Of a DNA stretch of 64,000 bases, positions 49,234 to 58,200 are shown one piece after another (the stretch's first letter is position 1; the number at the start of each line of letters is the position of its first letter). The position numbers and the translations under genes are program-made. The notes under the pieces were generated by a model. It was given only the letters and a program-made list of their open reading frames with translations. It was not told the DNA's origin and did not search any database. This DNA comes from Cladorhizidae sp. MBARI D1340-BT2 (lineage: Eukaryota > Porifera > Demospongiae > Poecilosclerida > Cladorhizidae), in contig JAQNBH010000005.1 of assembly GCA_028752905.1 (NCBI GenBank), positions 6,064,502 to 6,128,501 of the forward strand, given 5' to 3'.

Positions 49234-52200
49234 TATATATATATATAATAATAATAACAACAACAACAACATACTAAAATTCCCCCCCAATCTGTGCGCT
49301 CCACATCCAGGAACCCTCGCATTGCACAATCATGTCACGTGTATCCCGCGTGGTCCTCGAGCTCGCAGATGTGCGACCAATTCCTTGTCGACAGAGAGAA
49401 ATTCTTGCTCAGATTCTAGCTAGTTTCTTGCTTATAGCTTGCACCTGAAGATGTCTGACACTAGAACAACACAGAAGGTTACCCACGACAGTGATGATGA
49501 GAGCAAAGGGGAGGAGGCCATGGAAGACCATCGTTCAGTCTCACACCCGATGAAGCTTTCAATTCCCTAGAAATCTCACGGCAAATCTTCTAGATAAAAA
49601 AATGGTGTGACACTGCAACTCGGGTGAGACAGGAATCACCGAGGCAACCCCCCATCATTTCATATTTTAATGAGCGTGATCTTGTTGTTTCCAGGCAGTG
49701 CACATGCATGTGCAGTGTGTGCATGTACTACGATGTGCATGCACTTAATATTGTAGGGCTGCAGAACTAAAGGCAAGTCATCAATACTGGGCAAAATGGG
49801 GGGTGTTTCCAGATACGGTCATTTCTGAGTTACTGGCAGTGCCCAGTCCCAAGCTGCCAGGATAAGGGGAGGAGTTTGAGTGTTATAATTAAAACCCAAA
49901 GCCCAGATTCTCTTCTATTATACTTCAAAGAAGCACTGTTTGTATACTTCAAAGAAGCACGGTTTGTCTTTAACCCCCAAAACAACAACAACAAACACCC
50001 AAATTGAAAATCCACCTTAGCATCACTCCCCCATGCCCCCTAGTCTCTGCCCACACTTATCTCCTACTTTAAATATTCTACACACACGTAGCCAACCCTC
50101 CCCCCCCCCCCTCCCTCCCCTCTCTCACCGGGGCTAGAGCTTGTAAACGCATGAGCTGCAAGGTGATGGCATCACTGCCACAAGACACAATTTGCATCTG
50201 GTTTAGTAGATGGGTGGAGCATCCCATGGCATTCCTGTCCTCATCATCCTGGCCGAGACGACCCTCCAGCAAGGACTGTAGGTAAGGGACACATCACAAA
50301 TGACAATTATACCACTGCTAAATAAGTATTCAGGAAACACTCATCTCGGGGCAACATTTGCCACGGGGGGTAAGATTTGCTTGGGAGGTAATAGTTGCTT
50401 CTTGGCTTGGGGGCAACACTGGGGGCGGAGGAGGGGGAATAAGCTTCAGGATAAGACTTGCCTTGGGGGTAACATTCGCCTCATCTGAGGGGGGGGGAAA
50501 ACTCCCCTCAGGAGTTAACGCTCACCTCGGGGGTTAGCAAGAGGGATGTCCAGTCCTGCCACAGATTATTACCTGGGATCATCCATGGATGTTCCAAGTT
50601 CAAGGTTGTTGCCTAACTAATACTAACCCACTCTGAACGAAGGATCTTGGATGCCCTAGCCTATCTAGTATTAGGTGAAGGATCTTGGATGCCCTAGCCT
50701 ATCTAGTATTAGGTGAAGGGTCTTGGATGCCCTAGCCTATCTAGTATTAGGTGGAGGATCTTGGATGCCCTAGCCTATCTAGTATTAGGTGAAGGATCTT
50801 GAATGCCCTAGCCTATCTAGTATTAGGTGAAGGATCTTGAATGCCCTAGCCTATCTAGTATTAGGTGGAGGATCTTGGATGCCCTAGCCTATCTAGTATT
50901 AGGTGAAGGATCTTGGATGCCCTAGCATATCTAGTATTAGGTGGAGGATCTTGGATGCCCTAGCCTATCTAGTATTAGGTGAAGGATCTTGGATGCCCTA
51001 GCCTATCTAGTATTAGGTGAAGGATCTTGGATGCCCTAGCCTATCTAGTATTAGGTGAAGGGGATGCCCTAGCCTATCTAGTATTAGGTGAAGGATCTTG
51101 GATGCCCTAGCCTATCTAGTATTAGGTGAAGGATCTTGGATGCCCTAGCCTATCCAGAGTTCGCAGGTTTTACCCAGGGCTTGGGTGTAACCCGGGTTGG
51201 GTTAAATACCTTTTACCCGGGTTTTACCCAGGTTTTACTCAACTGAAATCGCTCATTCTTGTCCAAATGGGCACATTAGCTTCCTTTGGAACTCTTTCTA
51301 CTCTTTAAATGACAGAACCCAGGATAACAGGATAAAATTATAGACACAATAGATTTATTATAAACTGTAAAGATATTATAAGAAATTAACTCTGTAATCA
51401 GGAAGTAAGATATTCAATAAATGGCAACTGTAAAGAACTAGACAAAAACAGGAGCTGTGTTTCACTAGCATTTATTTACCAAGTGACAAGGTTGTCTACT
51501 ATAGTATATATTTTTTTATTTAATAAAATATTTAAACAAGATTCATGGGATTAAAGTCCACAAGTTAAACCGATTTAAAATCTCCTGAGGTCCTCGCAGG
51601 AGCCTGTGGCAGAAGACGAGTTTCTGGGCTTTCTCATTTTTGTAATTGCAGTACACTTACTAAACTGTAAGCAGTGAATGATGACCTGTGGTATTTGCTT
51701 GCCTTTTAAATAGCCCTGGTGTCCACCACCACCCAGACACTTGTGGCTGTGGGACAGGGCTGTGACAGGCCTACAAATAAGTGTTTTATATCACTGGGTA
51801 ATACCTGGGTAAAAACCCTTATAAAATCCATCCCCAAGGCAATAGAAATCAGCTGCAATAGAAATCAGCTACAGAGTTTATATTTCTAGGACTAAACTAA
51901 CTTTATTTAGTAAAATCCACCTTATCTACCAACCCTATGCAACAGAAGTTAAGTAACCGATCAGAAACATTATTTAGTAAATCCATCACCGGGTAAAATA
52001 GGGGTAAAACCTGGGCAAAATACCTAAACACAGGTTTTACCCACTGGGTTGGGTTAAATAGGTTTTACCCGGGTAAAATGCAAACACTGTGGTGAAGGAT
52101 CTTTAGCCTACCCAGTATTAGACAGGCAACAATTGGGATGTCCGTAGATGACCCCGGGATAACCCGTGCCCCGTGCCAGTGCTGGGCATGCATGGAGGAG

Positions 52201-55200
52201 GAAATAACACTTGCCTCTCCGACGTGAACAAGAGTAAAGGATATTTTAAAAACTACAAGTTATTGTTACCTCAAAATGGGAGATGGCTTTGTCAATGCCA
52301 TGGAGGGGAACACGCTCATCAAGCTGAGAGGAGAAAGGGAGAGAAAGCCGTGTGACTCCCTCAGCTATATAACAGCTGCATTGGCAGTCTTACCTGCTCC
52401 TTCATCAGTCCAATAAGGATATCCAACGCCTTCTCGTGGATGGCGAGGTCATCCCTGACTCCACCCATCTGACGATACAGCTGCACATCACACTCCTTCA
52501 AAATACTACACAAAGTACACTAGGATAATACACAAGGCGGGCATACTACAATATCGACCCTTTACCAGTTAGTACAATTGATTGATTGCCCCTTAAATCT
52601 CACCAGTTGTACTGAACCTTACCCATCAACACAATCAACACAAAACACTCTCATATGAAGTGGGCCAAGCCAAGTGCACAGAATGACATCCCTTCTCTCC
52701 AGCAGCAGTATCTCATCCTATGCTGCTGTAAGAAGCAACACATGCACACACGCACAAACCTTGCAAGTCTCCACAGCATTTCACTGCTATAGCAACAACT
52801 GAAAAAGTTGTTGAGCGCTCTCCATCCTTCTGGTGAGACTTGTAAAAATTAAAATTAAAAAGTGGGCAGTTATACCCGTTAATCGCACATAAACAGAAGA
52901 GCTGACGTCAAAGAAGTCAGCACTTTTGTCGCTAACAGGCAACCAAAGGTCTTTCTCTAGCACTGAGTGTCGCACACACACAGACGGCAGGCAGGCTAAT
53001 CTCACACAGCATGGACGTGCAATTGTTCAATGAACACGTTCCGTTCTAGTCAGCGACTTCTCCTTACCCATGGACGCGACACACCAACATGTGGAGAGAG
53101 ACTAGCTTGAAGATGAGAGAACTGACAAAGACCAACTGGTCAGTCTGAGCCGATGTGACGGTGCTCAGGGAACCCATCATGTCCTCGTACTTGCACTGCT
53201 GTTTCAGCTGGTCGATAATCAGCTCCACCTTGAAGATCACGCGAGGAAGAAGCATCAGCACTAGCAGGGCATCGTAGTCACCTGCACCAATGAATAGCAG
53301 GTCATGTGATGTGGGTAGGCGTGGTTTTTGATGATTACGTGACATGAAATTTAAGATGTGTGGGTGGCATGTGATGCTTCCGTACAATATAATGTGACAA
53401 GTTGGAAAATATGTTATGTGGGCATTGCATGCAACAGAAGCAATGTGTGGAAGTGATCATGTGATGGCAGAGTCAAGCAATGTGTGGAAGTGATCATGTG
53501 ATGACAGAGAGTCAAGCAATGTGCGGAAGTGATCATGTGATGGCAGAGAGCCAGCAATGTGTGGAAGTGATCATGTGATGGCAGAGTCAAGCAATGTGTG
53601 GAAGTGATCATGTGATGGCAGAGTCAAGCAATGTGTGGAAGTGATCATGTGATGGCAGAGTCAGCAATGTGTGGAAGTGATCATGTGATGGCAGAGTCAA
53701 GCAATGTGTGGAAGTGATCATGTGATGGCAGAGTCAGCAATGTGTGGAAGTGATCATGTGATAGCAGAGAGTCAAGCAATGTGTGGAAGTGATCATGTGA
53801 TGGCAGAGTCAGCAATGTGTGGAAGTGATCATGTGATGTGTGGAAGTGATCATGTGATGGCAGAGAGTCAAGCAATGTGTGGAAGTGATCATGTGATGGC
53901 AGAGTCAGCAATGTGTGGAAGTGATCATGTGATGTGTGGAAGTGATCATGTGATGGCAGAGTCAAGCAATGTGTGGAAGTGATCATGTGATGTGTGGAAG
54001 TGATCACGTGATGGCAGAGTCAAGCAATGTGTGGAAGTGATCATGTGATGGCAGAGTCAAGCAATGTGTGGAAGTGATCATGTGATGGCAGAGTCAAGCA
54101 ATGTGTGGAAGTGATCATGTGATGTGTGGAAGTGATCATGTGATGGCAGTCATTTGTTGTGCGAATGTGTGAAGTAATCACCAACTGCACAGATCCGAAT
54201 GACAAGGCGTTAAGTGAGGTGAGAATGTAATGATCACGTGACATTCATGTGCTACTGACCTCCGCCGACGAGGAAAGAGTTGGGCATGAAGGAGATGAGG
54301 AGTTTGATGTGTTCAGATGCTTGCAGGGCGTCCAGTTTACGCAACTCAAAGTCGATTGTCTGGTAGCAGCAGACAGAAAGTGAACCAGACAGGAGACTTG
54401 TCACCATAGCGACTATTAGCACATGACAACATCCTCACCCTGGACTGTTCCTTGATGGCAGACTTAACCTGGACATTGATGTTCACAAGATCAGCCTTCG
54501 CGTCTTTCAAGCCTATCTCTTTCTCGTCCCCTCTCCCCACGTCCACATTGTGCTTCTCTGACAGGTCCATTTTGAGGTTGTGCACCAGGCCACGGAACTT
54601 CTCTACAGTCTGATACTGGTCGATGATAGTTTCCTGAGAGGCCTCCAACTTCATCTCCAGCTGGTTGCACAGAACATTTCAGTTGATAATGCATATCCAC
54701 CCAGACATGGACACATTCACCACCCACAGAGCCTTATGCAAGTCAACCCACGAACTTCAACCTGCCTCAACCTCCAGCGTGAGGGATGCCCATGCCCATG
54801 CGTGTCCCCATCGGGAGGTGCACTGGCACTCCCTCCCTAAATTGGTTTCACTCCCATTTCAAAATGGTAGAACCCCCCCCCCCCCCCCCCCCCCCCTCTC
54901 TCTCCGAACCTCATCAGCTACACTCCCATTGGCATCTTCTTAGCTGCCTATGGTGGCTTCAGCCAATATTAGCTCCAAAAAGACTCCCAGCGTGCCTTAA
55001 CTTTTTGACTTAGGTAGTAAAGATCTAAGACTCCATCTCCCCCCCCCCCCCCCCCGGTTACATAACTGGCATACAATAGGTTCATTCATAACAACTTCAA
55101 CACCCAAAGACTCCAAATGTTCCAATGCACGTCCACGACTACTCTGCTTCTCGGTTGCAGAATAAAGCATTTGGTAAGGGTCAGCCGGTGACCAATTTTA

Positions 55201-58200
55201 CCGACAGTGTAAGCAAGCGAACACACGTGATGAATTAGAAGCAGAACAAACGACCTGCATTTGGTCATGGTGTTTGGTTTTGGAGTTCTTGCTCCTGGTA
55301 ATTGTAACCCAAGTCCAAAGGAGGCCGTAGCTGATCCTCTACCAAAACATCCGGTCTTTGGTTGGAGGAGTTCTCTGTGCTACTGTTACCAAGTCCTTGA
55401 AGGAGGCTGTAGCTGACCCTACATGGGTGCAGTCACCAGTAGCAGCAAGACATGGCACATGCTGGTATGTGTAGTGCACATGTGCAACAAACAAGTTGGA
55501 AAAAGACCGTACCCATGTAGACCACAACAAGCTAGATAACCCTTTACCATATACTCAAAATGCCACTCATCTGGATGCCCCACAATCGGGAACCCTCACA
55601 TTGCATCACGTCGTCTTCGAGCTCGCAGAAGTGTGACTCATTTTGATAGTAGTACGGCCAAATTTCTTATCGACAGAGAGCAATTCTTGCTCAAGTTTCT
55701 TGTTTATAGCTTGCAGCTGAAGATGTCTGAGACTTGAACAACCTGGAAGGCTGCCCGCAACAGTGATGATGAGAGCGAAGGGGAGGTGGCCATGGAAGAC
55801 CATCGTTCTTTTAATGCTCCAGAAACCTCACGGCTGTGGCTTGAAATCTTCTTGTGAAAAAATGGCATGGCACTGCAACTCGGGTGAGACAGGAATCACC
55901 GAGGCAACCCCCCATCATTTCATATTTTAACGAGCGTGTTCTTGTTGTTTCCAGGCAGTGCACATGTGCAGTGTGTGCACGTACTACGATGTGCATGCAC
56001 TTAATATTGTAGGGCTGCAGAACTAAAGGCAAATCATCAATACTGGGCAAAATGGGGGGTGTTTCCTAGATACGGCCATTTCTGAGTTACTGGCAGTGCC
56101 CAGTCCCAAACTGCCAGGATAAGGTGAGGAGTTTGAGTGTACTAGTTTTACCAAATATAGTTGTTCGATATTATATACATTCTTTGTCCTTGTAGAGCAC
56201 CTACTTCAACCCATGTTGATCCAATGTATGTTATTGTCAAGATACTACAATCGTGTGGCATTGAACCAGTGTAGTTCCAGGAATAATCACTGACGGATGG
56301 ATGGACCCATACAACATACGACGACCTCCTCGGGCTAAACATCCCATCACCCAAAGACATGTTAGCAACAACCCCAGTCCACACCGATCTGTCTGACGGT
56401 GTTAAGCTTCACGTCCAGCCCCTTGGGCTAAACACTCTGTCACCCAAAGACATGTTAGCAACAACCCCAGTCCACACCGATCTGTCTAACGGTGTTAAGC
56501 TTCACGTCCAGCCATACTCACAACCTCCTCAGGCTAAACACCCCATCACCCAAAGACATGTTAGCAACAACCGATCTGTCTAACGGTGTTTAGCTTCATG
56601 TCCAGCCATACTCACAACCTCCCCGGACTAAACACCCTGTCACCCAAAGAAACATCCACACCAACCTGTCTGACGGTGTTAAGCTTCATGTCCAGTTCCT
56701 CTCTTAGATCATGCTCCACTTCCATTCTCAGCTCCTCCTGTTCTTCGCTGAGGTCACGGAGTGCTTCCAAGTCTGTCACTGTCTCCATTAGCTCCTCAAT
56801 CTTCTGCTCCAGCTCAAGGTTAGTGTCAGTCAGCTTCTCCACCATCTCCTCTGCACCCAAGGCTGCATCTACCTGGTCCTTCAGCTCATCAATGACAGAA
56901 TCTGCTTCCTGGGCAGGAGAGAGAGAGAAGAGAGAGAGAGAGGAGGAATGTGGGAGGAAGAAGGGAAAGAAGGCACAGACGATTGAGGGAGGGAAGGGAA
57001 GAACAAAGGACAATGAGAAGGGAAGGGGAGAGGAGGGAGGGAGGGAGAGAAGATGATGGAGAAGGAAGGGGAGAGGAGGGAGGGAGGGAGAGAAGATGAT
57101 GGAGAAGGAAGGGGAGAAGATGATGGAGGAAGAGAAGAAGAGAGGAATGAAGAGGAAGGAAGGGAAGAGGAGAAAAGGGGATGATGGAGAGGGAGGGAAA
57201 ACAAGAGAGTAAGAATGGAGGGAGGAAAGGAGAAAAGAGAAGGAAGGAGAAGAGAGGAGAGGGGAATGTAAGGAGTGACGTGATAAGGAGTCGCAGAATT
57301 GTTACACAGCGTAAGCAGGAACTAACACAGTGTAATGTTAAGCTTACCAGAAGCTCTTGAGCGATCTTTTCTTTATGCTCCTTGACCTGGGTCAATTCTG
57401 AACCAGTCTTCTCCAGGTCTTTCAAGACACGCTGTTGATCCAACTTGTCCTGAGCAGACAAATCCCTTAGCCTAAGAAAAAACAGCGGGATGGGGGGGGG
57501 GGGGGGGGGGGGTTGTGAAGCCATTGGAGTGAGCAAAGTTGTGATTAATTAAAGGATGTGTCAGCAGATAGATCCCCTCTCCGTCCTTGTTAAACTAACA
57601 TAGGATTAGGTAAGCAACGACTTCGGACATGCATGCAGATCCTGGGAATGCCCACAACACCACTGGACCACTGTGATAGTCATGAGGTTCCCGACTTCCA
57701 TCCTCGTGATAGCGCAGGCCACGTTGAATCCACTGCTGTAAGTTTATCTGGTTCCTCAAACACTGGTACGGACTTTTATGGGCTCCCACCAACAATGTTG
57801 CACACACTGACCACTAGCAGCACACAATCATGCACAGAGGCTATAATCTTGTGAAAGTAATTTCTCTATTTAGTTTCTCTCCTGCACACAAACTAATAAA
57901 CATGTGCAAAATATAAGTGCTATTAAATAATATATATAATTTTCAAGTCACCTGACTAGAGCCTCTTTGAGGCGACTGTTTTGCTGCTCCAACTGCTTGA
58001 ACTGAGCGTTGGCTGCTGCCCCTTCCACTCCTCCATCGCTGATCTCCTGCCTGATGATCTCCAAGTCAATGGTGAGATCCTCCACCTTCTCTTTCAGAGC
58101 ATCCACCTCTACCTGCAGACTTTCACTCTGCAGGAACACGCACACACACACACACCGCATACAGAGGGGGAGAGAGGAGGAAGAGAAGAGGATGATGGAG

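Noticed and set aside
48939..49329. Poly-Ile, poly-Tyr and poly-Asn frames
   Set aside because: They come from the (AAT)n/(AAC)n microsatellite and show no flanking coding signal.
53414..54244. Frames with repeated [17 protein letters not shown] or [11 protein letters not shown]
   Set aside because: They arise from the 37-bp minisatellite between two well-defined DCTN1 exons.
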